Shown piece by piece: positions 1 to 6,921 of a DNA stretch of 21,641 nucleotides. The DNA lies in the NCBI GenBank assembly GCA_020025425.1, contig JAHHSD010000031.1, forward strand, positions 1 through 21,641, in the 5' to 3' direction. The notes under the pieces are model-generated. The model did not search any database. It saw only the letters and a program-made list of their open reading frames with translations, and was not told the origin of the DNA. The DNA is from Oscillospiraceae bacterium. GTDB taxonomy: Bacteria > Bacillota > Clostridia > Oscillospirales > Oscillospiraceae. A program made the translations under genes and the position numbers. The first letter of the stretch is position 1. Each line of letters starts with the position of its first letter.

Positions 1-88
1 GCTGAGGACTGGGAGACGAGGGCTGAAAGACACCCAGCAGACAGAACACCAAATAGACAGCGGCGGACTGAACAGAGAAATTTGCCAT
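1..88 (-). CDS. N-terminus of an unidentified T-box-controlled protein (partial)
   Basis: Only the first 29 codons are inside the window. The ATG at 88-86 follows a GGGGTGA ribosome site by about five bases and lies directly behind a T-box terminator, so the start is well supported. The visible protein begins MANFSVQSAAVYLVF and holds a short hydrophobic stretch (about residues 9-21). This could be a first membrane segment, but too little is present to name a family. The T-box means the gene should be induced when one charged tRNA is scarce, so an amino-acid transporter, biosynthetic enzyme or aminoacyl-tRNA synthetase is expected. That is inference from the leader only. Confidence 0.6.
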   Translation of the reverse strand, partial: MANFSVQSAAVYLVFCLLGVFQPSSPSPQ

Positions 89-117
89 AAAATCACCCCA
101 AATTTAATTTTGAACAC

Positions 118-350
118 AAAAAAGCCTCTCATCCCTGAACATTGGGACGAAAGGCAATCCTTCCGCGGTACCACCCGCATTCGCGTCTGAAACGCGCACT
201 TCATACCCTGTAACGGAGGGGGTCCGGCCGTGTCTCCACGGCAGCTCCCGGGCGAACCAAACGACACTCCGCAGATCGGCTTGCAGCCGGTGACCGATCC
301 TCTCTGGGCGGGGCAAACACGCTATTTTCCCGTTCATAGCTGATATACGC
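118..350 (-). promoter_or_regulatory. T-box riboswitch leader
   Basis: Read on the minus strand, the leader holds the conserved T-box GGGTGGTACCGCGG (forward 163-176). It is followed by a terminator of 11 consecutive pairs (arms 144-154 and 125-135) and a T run at 123-118. Upstream, AGAGAG and GGCTGCAAGCC match the conserved elements of distal stem I. The triplet TTC in GGTTCGCCC sits where the specifier normally lies, which would mean phenylalanine; that assignment is tentative. The leader should read through when the cognate tRNA is uncharged and controls the gene starting at 88. The 102-codon open frame across this stretch is not a gene. Confidence 0.9.
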
Positions 351-354
351 TTAC

Positions 355-383
355 ACTTTAGCACAGCTTTTTGGAAAAAGCAA
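355..383 (-). promoter_or_regulatory. Promoter for the T-box leader
   Basis: The minus strand shows TTGCTT (383-378), a 17-base spacer and TAAAGT (360-355). The element starts just upstream of the T-box stem I, and its -35 box shares bases with the T tract of the terminator of the preceding lipoprotein gene. Confidence 0.6.
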
Positions 384-414
384 GCCCTGATCGGCCTCTT
401 TTGACCGATCAAGG
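375..414 (-). terminator. Terminator of the IseA-like lipoprotein gene
   Basis: TGATCGG and CCGATCA arms (388-394 and 405-411 forward), extended with one bulge, form a hairpin that on the minus strand is followed by GCTTGCTTTTT. It begins 14 bases after the stop codon of the lipoprotein gene at 428. Confidence 0.7.
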
Positions 415-427
415 CGCAAAATAGAAT

Positions 428-1429
428 TTATGGTTGATTCAGAGCGGAATTGTAGGCCTGCCAGATGTGCTCCAGGATCTGCTGTTCCCGGTCGGACTCA
501 GGCTTACAGGTGCTGACCACATCCACAAATTTCTTCTGCTCCTCAGGGGAGAGCCAGGCGGCGGCGCTGGAGCCGGGGGAGGTGAGGATGGCGTCGGTGG
601 CGCTGTAACCGGAGCCATGGAAGGGGGAAGCGTCCAGCAGGGCCAGCTGGCGGATGACGTCCTTGGGCCGCTCCATGAAGCGCCGGAGCAGCAGATCGGT
701 GGGACCTTCGGCATAGACGCCGTCAGCGTGGAGCAGGTAGCACAGCAGCTGCCAGTCGGTATAGTTCCGGTAAGCGCCGCTGTTGAAGTCGGCCTCCACG
801 TCAATGGTATGGATGGTGTCGGCGTTCAGATCCAGGGCGTCAGAGGGACAGAAGTTGGTGAAGCGGAAGCCCTCGTCCGTGAGCTCGTAGTGGAGGACAC
901 ATTCGGAATAGCCGACGGTGCAGACCGAGCCCTCGGCGGTGTCCGTCCAGAACTGAAGCTCCACGTTCCAGTGGTCCTGGTCCGGATGCTCCACATGGAC
1001 GGTCTGGGCGTCCAGAAAGAGATCGCTGCCACGGCTTCCCTCGGTGCAGAAGAGCTTTCCATGTATGTCGCGGTACTGTGAGGTGTTCAGCAGCTGGTCG
1101 GCCAGCGGGGTGGAAAAGAAGGCGCGGACCATTTTCTCCAGGTCGGCGTGGGTTTTCAGCCCGGGGTAGTCCACCTTGCGGTAGGACTTTCCGTCCACCT
1201 CCACCGGGTCGCCGGTGCAGGGCAGGGGGTGGAGGTCGAACCAGTTATAGACCTGGGCCGCTTCGTCGTAGATCCGGTAGATGTCTGACTCGGTGAGGGG
1301 AGTGGATGAGGGACCTGGCGCCGGCTGGGGCGCGGAGGAAGGAAGGCTGTTCTGGGCATTTGGTGTACAGCCGGCCAGCGCGCTGCACAGGACCAGAGCG
1401 GCCAGCAGAGAGGAAAACAGCCGTTTCAA
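428..1429 (-). CDS. Secreted lipoprotein, IseA/YoeB-like
   Basis: A 333-residue lipoprotein. I choose the TTG start at 1429 because AAGGAGG lies eight bases upstream and the product then opens MKRLFSS with a standard type II signal peptide and lipobox L-A-G-C (Cys21). The ATG at 1465 would precede the ribosome site. After a Pro/Ser-rich linker the domain pattern (YRIYDEAAQVYNWF, then a G-x-x-YRKV strand, HADLEKMVRAFFS, GKLFCTEGSRGS) resembles the IseA family. IseA of Bacillus inhibits cell-wall DL-endopeptidases. The family link is from pattern memory and moderate; the lipoprotein call is firm. Role here would be extracytoplasmic, perhaps tuning wall hydrolases. It has its own promoter and terminator and appears monocistronic. 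Confidence 0.75.
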   Translation of the reverse strand: MKRLFSSLLAALVLCSALAGCTPNAQNSLPSSAPQPAPGPSSTPLTESDIYRIYDEAAQVYNWFDLHPLPCTGDPVEVDGKSYRKVDYPGLKTHADLEKMVRAFFSTPLADQLLNTSQYRDIHGKLFCTEGSRGSDLFLDAQTVHVEHPDQDHWNVELQFWTDTAEGSVCTVGYSECVLHYELTDEGFRFTNFCPSDALDLNADTIHTIDVEADFNSGAYRNYTDWQLLCYLLHADGVYAEGPTDLLLRRFMERPKDVIRQLALLDASPFHGSGYSATDAILTSPGSSAAAWLSPEEQKKFVDVVSTCKPESDREQQILEHIWQAYNSALNQP

Positions 1430-1464
1430 TAGGAGGACCTCCTTCACCTTGATTAGGTCTATCA

Positions 1465-1493
1465 ATTATAGCACGGAAGTGCGTAAAAGTCAT
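1465..1493 (-). promoter_or_regulatory. Promoter of the IseA-like lipoprotein gene
   Basis: On the minus strand a perfect -10 TATAAT (1470-1465) lies 17 bases after ATGACT (1493-1488). It is 36 bases upstream of the TTG start. Confidence 0.65.
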
Positions 1494-1624
1494 GAAAAAA
1501 GGATGAAAGAAACCTTAAGAAACTATTAAAAGGAAAAGAATCTCTGAGAAGCGGGCGGAAATTCAGGAATCAGGCCGGAAAACGGCGGGAAGCAGGAAAT
1601 CAACGGGAAAAAAGCAAATTATAT

Positions 1625-1653
1625 TAGACAAATAGCGGATATCATGGTAAAAT
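1625..1653 (+). promoter_or_regulatory. Promoter of the sufC-sufB-like operon
   Basis: TAGACA (1625-1630), 17 bases, TAAAAT (1648-1653). It is the best sigma-A-type match in the AT-rich gap between the divergent lipoprotein gene and the Fe-S operon, and implies an untranslated leader of about 120 bases. Confidence 0.6.
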
Positions 1654-1690
1654 AAAAGATACGCCAGATTCGCTCCGTCTATTCTGTGTT

Positions 1691-1780
1691 TGGAGCTCCG
1701 GGATCTGGGGCAGACTGAGAATAAAACCGGTCCGGGCGGAATCTGCCCCGGTCCGGAACCACATAATGGAGGGATCTCCC
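1691..1780 (+). promoter_or_regulatory. Structured leader with two competing stems before sufC
   Basis: The arm TCTGCCCC (1742-1749) can pair with GGGGCAGA (1707-1714), flanked by CCGG (1698-1701) pairing with CCGG (1753-1756). Alternatively GCCC (1745-1748) and CCGG (1753-1756) pair with GGGC (1734-1737) and CCGG (1727-1730) in a local hairpin. The two folds exclude each other. The ribosome site itself sits in a small GGAG/CTCC hairpin (1768-1779). No T run follows, so an attenuator is not shown; a regulatory role is inference. Confidence 0.35.
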
Positions 1781-2509
1781 ATGATAGAACTTCAGCACAT
1801 CAGCTATGGTGTCGATCAGGACGGCGAGAACAAGCACATCCTGCGGGACATCAATCTGACCATCCAGGAGCGCTTTGTGGCCATCACCGGTCCCAACGGC
1901 GGCGGAAAGTCCACCCTGGCCAAGGTCATTGCCGGCATTCTGACCCCCACGGAGGGCCGGATCCTGCTGGACGGTGAGGACATCACCGATCTGAGCATCA
2001 CCGAGCGGGCCCGCCGGGGCATCAGCTTTGCCTTCCAGCAGCCGGTGCGCTTCAAGGGTCTGACCGTCAAGGACCTGATCCGGCTGGCGGCGGGGAAGGA
2101 GCTGAGCGTGATCGAGGCGTGCAGCTACCTGTCCGAGGTGGGTCTATGTGCCAAGGACTACATCGACCGCGAGGTGGACGCCTCCCTGTCCGGCGGCGAG
2201 CTCAAGCGCATCGAGATCGCCATGATCATGGCGCGCAGCACCAAGCTCTCCGTATTTGACGAGCCGGAGGCGGGCATCGACCTGTGGTCCTTCAGCAACC
2301 TGATCCAGGTCTTTGAGCACCTGCACGAGAAGATTCAGGGCTCCATCCTGATCATCTCCCACCAGGAGCGCATCCTGAACATTGCCGACCGCATCATCGT
2401 CCTGGCCGACGGCCAGGTGCGGCAGGACGGCACCCGGGACCAGATCATGCCTGAGCTGCTGGGCGTTTCGCCCTCCGTGTGCAGCGCGCTGACCGAGAAG
2501 GTCCGGTAA
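1781..2509 (+). CDS. sufC: Fe-S cluster assembly ATPase SufC (SmsC type)
   Basis: A 242-residue ABC ATPase of the SUF iron-sulfur assembly machinery, cytosolic. Visible motifs: Walker A GPNGGGKST (residues 37-45), signature LSGGE (136-140) continuing LKRIEIAMIMAR, and Walker B SVFDEPEAGID, the wording typical of SufC rather than of transporters. I start at ATG 1781, seven bases after GGAGGG; the upstream ATG at 1766 overlaps that ribosome site. It is followed 56 bases later by a single SufB/SufD-like gene, its expected partner. SufC hydrolyses ATP to change the scaffold conformation during cluster building. No sufS, sufU or second scaffold gene follows, which fits the minimal two-component SMS arrangement. 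Confidence 0.95.
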   Translation: MIELQHISYGVDQDGENKHILRDINLTIQERFVAITGPNGGGKSTLAKVIAGILTPTEGRILLDGEDITDLSITERARRGISFAFQQPVRFKGLTVKDLIRLAAGKELSVIEACSYLSEVGLCAKDYIDREVDASLSGGELKRIEIAMIMARSTKLSVFDEPEAGIDLWSFSNLIQVFEHLHEKIQGSILIISHQERILNIADRIIVLADGQVRQDGTRDQIMPELLGVSPSVCSALTEKVR

Positions 2510-2565
2510 CCTCTGTTCAGTCAGAGAGCAGATACAGGCGCCTCCGGGCGCGAAGGAGGAACAAC

Positions 2566-3483
2566 ATGGACGCAATTCAAAAGAGTCTGCTGGAGCAGGT
2601 AGCGGACCTTCACGAGGTGCCCGAGGGCGCCTATAATATTCGGGCCAACGGCAAGGCCGCCGGCCGCAGCAGCACCGCCAACATCGAAATCGTCTCCAAG
2701 ACGGATAAAGACGGCATCGACATCATTATCAAGCCCGGCACGAAAAACGAGAGTGTACACATCCCCGTGGTGCTCAGCGAGAGCGGCCTGACCGACATGG
2801 TCTACAACGACTTTTTCATCGGAGCGGACTGCGATGTGACCATTGTGGCCGGCTGCGGCATCCACAACTGTGGGGACCAGCGCTCTGAGCACTCCGGTAT
2901 CCACACCTTCCATGTGGGCAGGAATGCCAAGGTCCGCTATGTGGAGCGGCACTACGGCGAGGGGGACGGCAACGGCGAGAACGTGATGAACCCCACCACC
3001 GTGGTGGAGATGGACGAGGGCAGCTATCTGGAGATGGAAACCACCCAGATCAAGGGCGTGGACTCCACCGTCCGGGCCACTAAGGCCAAGCTGGGCCCCG
3101 CCGCCACCCTCATCATCAAGGAGAAGGTGATGACCCACGGCAAGCAGCTGGCCAAGTCTGATTTCACCGTGGATCTGGACGGCGACGGCTGCCACGCCAA
3201 CGTGATTTCCCGCTCTGTGGCGCGGGACAGCTCCAAGCAGATCTTTATGTCCCGGATCAACGGCAACAGCCGCTGCTACGGCCACTCCGAGTGCGACGCC
3301 ATCATTATGGACCAGGGCGTCGTGGCCGCCATCCCCGAGGTGACCGCCAACTGCGTGGACGCGGAGCTGGTTCACGAGGCCGCCATCGGCAAGATCGCCG
3401 GTGAGCAGCTGACCAAGCTGATGACCCTGGGCCTCACCGAAAAAGAGGCCGAGGAGCAGATCGTCAACGGATTCCTGAAATAA
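2566..3483 (+). CDS. SufB/SufD-family scaffold protein (SmsB type)
   Basis: A 305-residue protein with the beta-helix core of the SufB/SufD family. It is well short of typical SufB (over 450 residues), as in minimal SMS or archaeal-type systems. ATG 2566 follows AAGGAGG by six bases. The C-terminal core shows DSSKQIF, a Cys in GHSECDA (C243) and the VHEAAIGKI segment (H270, E271), which correspond to the region of SufB holding the cluster-building Cys and Glu. It should form a scaffold complex with the SufC-like ATPase encoded upstream. No cysteine desulfurase is nearby, so the sulfur source must be encoded elsewhere or be inorganic sulfide (inference). Ends at a hairpin 12 bases downstream. 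Confidence 0.9.
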   Translation: MDAIQKSLLEQVADLHEVPEGAYNIRANGKAAGRSSTANIEIVSKTDKDGIDIIIKPGTKNESVHIPVVLSESGLTDMVYNDFFIGADCDVTIVAGCGIHNCGDQRSEHSGIHTFHVGRNAKVRYVERHYGEGDGNGENVMNPTTVVEMDEGSYLEMETTQIKGVDSTVRATKAKLGPAATLIIKEKVMTHGKQLAKSDFTVDLDGDGCHANVISRSVARDSSKQIFMSRINGNSRCYGHSECDAIIMDQGVVAAIPEVTANCVDAELVHEAAIGKIAGEQLTKLMTLGLTEKEAEEQIVNGFLK

Positions 3484-3494
3484 AACAGGTCAAA

Positions 3495-3530
3495 GGAGGC
3501 GCATTGGAGGGATCAATGCGCCTCCTTCTG
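3495..3530 (+). terminator. Terminator-like hairpin after the sufB-like gene
   Basis: A perfect 12-pair stem, GGAGGCGCATTG (3495-3506) and CAATGCGCCTCC (3514-3525), with a seven-base loop. Only TTCTG follows, so it is a weak intrinsic terminator or a 3' end stabiliser. It separates the Fe-S pair from nnrD. Confidence 0.55.
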
Positions 3531-3556
3531 CCGTCTGATGGGAAAAGGAGGACGCT

Positions 3557-4489
3557 ATGGAGCATGGAGCTGGCCTGATCAGGACAAGAGAATTGGATCA
3601 AGAAAATGAATTGGCCCTGGGCGGCCTGCCGTTGGCAGGCGCGGGGCCGGAGGTCCGTCTGGTGACCGGGGCCGTACTGCCCCGGCGCTGCCCCACCGCC
3701 CACAAGGGGATGTTCGGCCGGCTGTTCATCCTGGCCGGCTGCGAGGGCTATACCGGCGCACCTGTGCTGGCTGCCCGGGCCGCCGTCCGCGGGGGAGCAG
3801 GGCTGGTTTACCTGGGGGTCCCCCGGGAAATCTACCCCATCGCCGCCGTCAAATGTGATGAGGCCATGCCCTTCCCTCTGCCGGGAGAATATGATAAAAT
3901 ACGGGACAAGGCCCGGGGCTGTGACGCCGCCCTTTTGGGCCCCGGCCTGGGCCGGGCACCGGAGACGGAGGAGCGGGTGCTCAGACTGCTGGGTGATCTG
4001 GACATCCCGGTGGTCCTGGACGCCGACGGCATAAATGCGGTCAGCGGGCATATAGATGTGTTGGACGCCCGGCGTGCCCCCACCATCCTGACGCCCCATG
4101 AGGGGGAGTTCCAGCGGCTCACCGGCTGTGCTCTGCCCATTGCGGACCGGCTGTCCGCCGCCCGGGAGTTCGCACGGGCGCACCACTGCATTATGGTCCT
4201 GAAGGGACATAATACCGTCACCGCCGCCCCGGACGGGCGGGCCTACCTGAACACCACCGGAAATCCCGGCATGGCCAAGGGGGGCTCCGGTGACGTGCTG
4301 GCCGGACTGCTGGCCGCCCTGGTGGGACAGGAGCAGCTGAAGGGCGATCTGGCCGAGCTGGCCGCCATGGGGGTCTATTACCACGGAGAGGCCGGGGACC
4401 GCTGTGCCCGGCGGCTGGGGGAATACGGCATGACCCCCGGCGACATGGTGGAGGAGCTGCCACTGGTCCTGAGGGATCATACCCAGTGA
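3557..4489 (+). CDS. nnrD: ADP-dependent NAD(P)H-hydrate dehydratase
   Basis: A 310-residue ribokinase-like enzyme that repairs damaged NAD(P)H by dehydrating the S-hydrate with ADP. Key motifs: HKGMFGRLFILAGC near the N-terminus, the LDADGINA segment, LTPHEGEFQRLTG, and the nucleotide-site GNPGMAKGGSGDVLAG (residues 235-250, with the GSGD aspartate at 246). ATG 3557 is preceded by AAAGGAGG. The first 35 residues are extra relative to the core; no NnrE (epimerase) domain is attached, unlike the bifunctional fusions common in bacteria. The lipoprotein gene starts 27 bases after its stop and alr follows, so the three probably share a transcript. Confidence 0.93.
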   Translation: MEHGAGLIRTRELDQENELALGGLPLAGAGPEVRLVTGAVLPRRCPTAHKGMFGRLFILAGCEGYTGAPVLAARAAVRGGAGLVYLGVPREIYPIAAVKCDEAMPFPLPGEYDKIRDKARGCDAALLGPGLGRAPETEERVLRLLGDLDIPVVLDADGINAVSGHIDVLDARRAPTILTPHEGEFQRLTGCALPIADRLSAAREFARAHHCIMVLKGHNTVTAAPDGRAYLNTTGNPGMAKGGSGDVLAGLLAALVGQEQLKGDLAELAAMGVYYHGEAGDRCARRLGEYGMTPGDMVEELPLVLRDHTQ

Positions 4490-4516
4490 TTTTAATGAAA
4501 CATGGAGGAACCCGCT

Positions 4517-5113
4517 GTGCGCAGACTGCTGTATTGCGTACCGATGATAAGCCTCCTGCTGCTCACCGGCTGTGCTGGGGGCGGCGGAGAACAGAAGGCG
4601 GAGGAGCTGGCTCTGGCCGTCCGCGGGGAGTACCTGGCCGCCCGGAGCTGTCAGGGGACCGCGGTGCTGACCGCCGACTATGGACAGCGGGTCTACCGCT
4701 ATGAGCTGAATTTTTCCGAGGATCCGGAGGGGACCACCCTCACGCTGACCGCACCGGACACGGTGGCCGGGATCACAGCCCGGCTTCCGGAGGAGGGGGA
4801 CGGCGTGCTGGAATACGAGGGGACGGTGCTGGAGACCGGGGCGCTGGATGACAGCGGCCTGACCCCTGTGGCCGCCATCCCCGCCATGCTCCGGGAGCTG
4901 CGCCAGGGGTATCTGGACCAGGCGGCTCTGGAGGACGGGGCGTCCGGCCAGAGCCTGTGCCTGCGCCTGCGGGACCCGGAGCGGGAGCCGGGCGAGGGGA
5001 TCGAGACCAGCCTGTGGCTGGACAGCGCCGCCGGCACGCTGCTGCGCGGAGAGATCGGTCTGGACGGATTTACTGCAATCCAGTGTGAATTTACGACTTT
5101 TTCCAAGAAATAA
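4517..5113 (+). CDS. Small lipoprotein of unknown function
   Basis: A 198-residue predicted lipoprotein: MRRLLYCVPM, a hydrophobic stretch and lipobox L-T-G-C (Cys19), then a Gly-rich spacer. I take the GTG at 4517, which lies eight bases after GGAGG; the ATG at 4502 contains that ribosome site. The mature part is acidic and rich in beta-strand patterns (GTAVLTADYGQRVYRYEL, then GTTLTLTAPD and GVLEYEGTVLETG), ending with SLWLDSAAGTLLRGEI. This is reminiscent of the LolA-like fold seen in clostridial germination or sporulation lipoproteins, but I cannot name a family. It is sandwiched between nnrD and alr, 22 bases before alr. Confidence 0.8.
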   Translation: MRRLLYCVPMISLLLLTGCAGGGGEQKAEELALAVRGEYLAARSCQGTAVLTADYGQRVYRYELNFSEDPEGTTLTLTAPDTVAGITARLPEEGDGVLEYEGTVLETGALDDSGLTPVAAIPAMLRELRQGYLDQAALEDGASGQSLCLRLRDPEREPGEGIETSLWLDSAAGTLLRGEIGLDGFTAIQCEFTTFSKK

Positions 5114-5135
5114 ACCAGATATCAGGTGAAATGAT

Positions 5136-6284
5136 ATGAATGAGACGGTACAAATGAGAACCTGGGCCGAGGTGTCCCTGGACAATCTGGCCCACAACTA
5201 CCACACCCTGCGGGCCATGCTGCCCCAGGGCTGCCGCTTCCTGGGCCTGGTCAAGGCCAACGCCTACGGTCACGGCGCCGGAGCTGTGGGACGCAAGCTC
5301 CAGGCCCTGGGGGCGGATATGCTGGCGGTGGCCTGCCTGGACGAGGCCGCCGAGCTGCGCAGAGTTGGGGTGACGCTGCCCATCCTGTGTCTGGGACAGA
5401 CGCCGCCGGAGCTGGCCCATCTGCTGCTGGAGTGCGGGGTGACCCAGACTGTCTCCGACCTGGAGACCGGAAAGGCCCTGTCCGCCGCCGCCGCTGCTGC
5501 GGGAAAACAGCTCAGGATCCATGTGAAGCTGGACACCGGCATGACCCGGCTGGGCTTTCTGTGGACGGAGGATCGGGCGCTCCAGGAGAGAGCCCTGGAC
5601 CAGATCGCCCGGCTGTGCGCCCTGCCCGGCCTGGAGGTGGAGGGCTTTTTCACCCACTTTGCCGACGCCGACAGCAATGAGGAGTACACCATGCGCCAGC
5701 TGACCCGCTTTCTGGACGCCAGACAGGCCCTGGCGGACCGGGGCATTACCTTTGAAATTTGCCATTGTGCGGCCAGCTCCGCTGTGTTAAACTATCCCTG
5801 TACCTATTTGGACATGATCCGACCGGGCATCGCCCTGTACGGCTACTACCCGGCCCCGGAGCTGGCCGGTCTGGACGGCCCGGGCCTGCTGCCTGTGCTC
5901 ACCCTGAAAAGCCGGGTGGCCGCTGTCCGGGAGATCCCCGCCGGCACCAGCGTCAGCTACGGCCGCACTGCCACACTGGAGCGGGACAGCCGGCTGGCCG
6001 TGCTGCCCATCGGCTACGGCGACGGGTTTTCCCGCCAGTTCTCCAACCGGATGGAGGTGCTGCTCCACGGACAGCGCTGCCCGGTGGTGGGACGGGTGTG
6101 CATGGACATGTGTATGGTAGACGTCACCGATCTGCCCCAGGTTCACGCCGGGGATGTGGCGGTGATTTACGGTCAGGAGGGCCTGCTGGACCAGGCCGCC
6201 CAACTGGCCGGGACCATTCCCTATGAGCTGCTGTGCAACGTCAACCCCAGAGTGCCCAGAGTGTATCTGGAAAACGGCCGATAA
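5136..6284 (+). CDS. alr: Alanine racemase
   Basis: A 382-residue PLP enzyme interconverting L- and D-alanine for peptidoglycan, cytosolic. The PLP lysine lies in VKANAYGHG (K40) and the opposing catalytic tyrosine in SVSYGRT (Y275). RPGIALYGY, PIGYGDGFSR and VGRVCMDMCMVDVT are the other family signatures, and the length is typical. ATG 5136 follows AGGTGA. It closes the nnrD-lipoprotein-alr series. In Bacillus alr is followed by the endoAI-endoA toxin pair; here the toxin gene follows but its antitoxin gene does not. Confidence 0.96.
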   Translation: MNETVQMRTWAEVSLDNLAHNYHTLRAMLPQGCRFLGLVKANAYGHGAGAVGRKLQALGADMLAVACLDEAAELRRVGVTLPILCLGQTPPELAHLLLECGVTQTVSDLETGKALSAAAAAAGKQLRIHVKLDTGMTRLGFLWTEDRALQERALDQIARLCALPGLEVEGFFTHFADADSNEEYTMRQLTRFLDARQALADRGITFEICHCAASSAVLNYPCTYLDMIRPGIALYGYYPAPELAGLDGPGLLPVLTLKSRVAAVREIPAGTSVSYGRTATLERDSRLAVLPIGYGDGFSRQFSNRMEVLLHGQRCPVVGRVCMDMCMVDVTDLPQVHAGDVAVIYGQEGLLDQAAQLAGTIPYELLCNVNPRVPRVYLENGR

Positions 6285-6302
6285 GCACGGAGCAGTGCCC
6301 CT

Positions 6303-6336
6303 CCGCCCCGGCGGTACATAGGATGTACTGGGGCGG
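6303..6336. repeat. Imperfect palindrome downstream of alr
   Basis: CCGCCCC (6303-6309) pairs with GGGGCGG (6330-6336), and inside it GTACAT (6314-6319) pairs with ATGTAC (6323-6328) around an AGG loop. No T run follows. It could cap the alr transcript or be a dispersed palindrome; its word GTACATAGGA recurs after mazF at 6878. Confidence 0.45.
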
Positions 6337-6369
6337 CACAGGAAAGTGGCCGGACTTTTTGACCGGATG

Positions 6370-6443
6370 TATAATTGAGGCCGCCCCGTGGGAGAATCAT
6401 AGTACAGCGTTACATAAGATCCCGATTCAGGGAGCTGTAACGC
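6370..6443 (+). promoter_or_regulatory. Candidate mazF promoter and leader inverted repeat
   Basis: A perfect -10 TATAAT lies at 6370-6375, but at 17 bases upstream there is only a poor -35 match. Between it and mazF an 8-base inverted repeat, GCGTTACA (6407-6414) and TGTAACGC (6436-6443), has a 21-base spacer. It could be an operator or an RNA hairpin in the mazF leader. The rest of the 189-base gap has no convincing gene. Confidence 0.35.
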
Positions 6444-6473
6444 CGACTATCTTCCGTCGGAGTGTGAATCAAT

Positions 6474-6839
6474 GTGGATAACAGCGTAAAACGAGGGGAT
6501 ATCTTTTATGCCGACCTGAGCCCTGTTGTGGGCAGCGAGCAGGGCGGTGTGCGCCCGGTGCTCATCGTGCAGAACGACACCGGGAACCGCCACAGCCCGA
6601 CCGTCATCGCCGCCGCCATCACCTCGCAGACCGGAAAGGCCAAGCTGCCCACCCATATTTCCCTGGCCGCCATGAGTTCGGGGCTGCCCAAGGACTCTGT
6701 GATCCTGCTGGAGCAGATCCGGACCCTGGATAAGCGGCGGCTGCGCGAGCACATGGGGCGGGTGGATGATACGATGATGAAGCAGGTGGATGGGGCCATT
6801 GCGGTGAGCTTTGGCCTGCATCCGGAAACCATGGTTTGA
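6474..6839 (+). CDS. mazF: MazF/EndoA-type endoribonuclease toxin
   Basis: A 121-residue PemK/MazF toxin that cuts mRNA at short specific sites, very like the Bacillus EndoA sequence as I recall it. The opening KRGDIFYADLSPVVG, then SEQGGVRPVLIVQND, ITSQ, KLPTH and DSVILLEQIRTLDKRRL are all conserved. The catalytic pair expected from EndoA (Arg25 and Thr48) corresponds to R27 and T50, both present, so the toxin looks intact. Start is GTG 6474, with GGAG eleven bases upstream (weak). The gene sits 189 bases after alr, as in other Firmicutes, but no ribbon-helix-helix antitoxin gene lies before or after it. The antitoxin could be distant, unusually small, or lost. Confidence 0.93.
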   Translation: MDNSVKRGDIFYADLSPVVGSEQGGVRPVLIVQNDTGNRHSPTVIAAAITSQTGKAKLPTHISLAAMSSGLPKDSVILLEQIRTLDKRRLREHMGRVDDTMMKQVDGAIAVSFGLHPETMV

Positions 6840-6861
6840 GAGAAGCTGTCCCATTTTGCGC

Positions 6862-6877
6862 GGGGCCGGAGGGCCCC
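6862..6877 (+). terminator. Short GC hairpin after mazF
   Basis: GGGGCC (6862-6867) and GGCCCC (6872-6877) with loop GGAG. No T run follows, so termination is uncertain and the next gene (start 6922) might be co-transcribed. Confidence 0.3.
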
Positions 6878-6921
6878 GTACATAGGAGGGTGCCGCCGGG
6901 TGCCCGAAAAAGGAGCTACTT

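Noticed and set aside
104..412. Minus-strand 102-codon open frame
   Set aside because: It runs through the T-box leader and its terminator; the RNA structure explains the sequence.
434..1081. Plus-strand open frame opposite the IseA-like lipoprotein
   Set aside because: Val/Gly-rich shadow of a gene with a clear signal peptide, promoter and terminator on the other strand.
3464..5197. Minus-strand 577-codon open frame
   Set aside because: Antisense shadow of nnrD and the lipoprotein gene; no motif and no ribosome site.
6233..6481. Open frame in the gap between alr and mazF as a possible antitoxin
   Set aside because: It begins inside alr, has no ribosome site at its internal ATG, and shows no ribbon-helix-helix or AbrB-like pattern.
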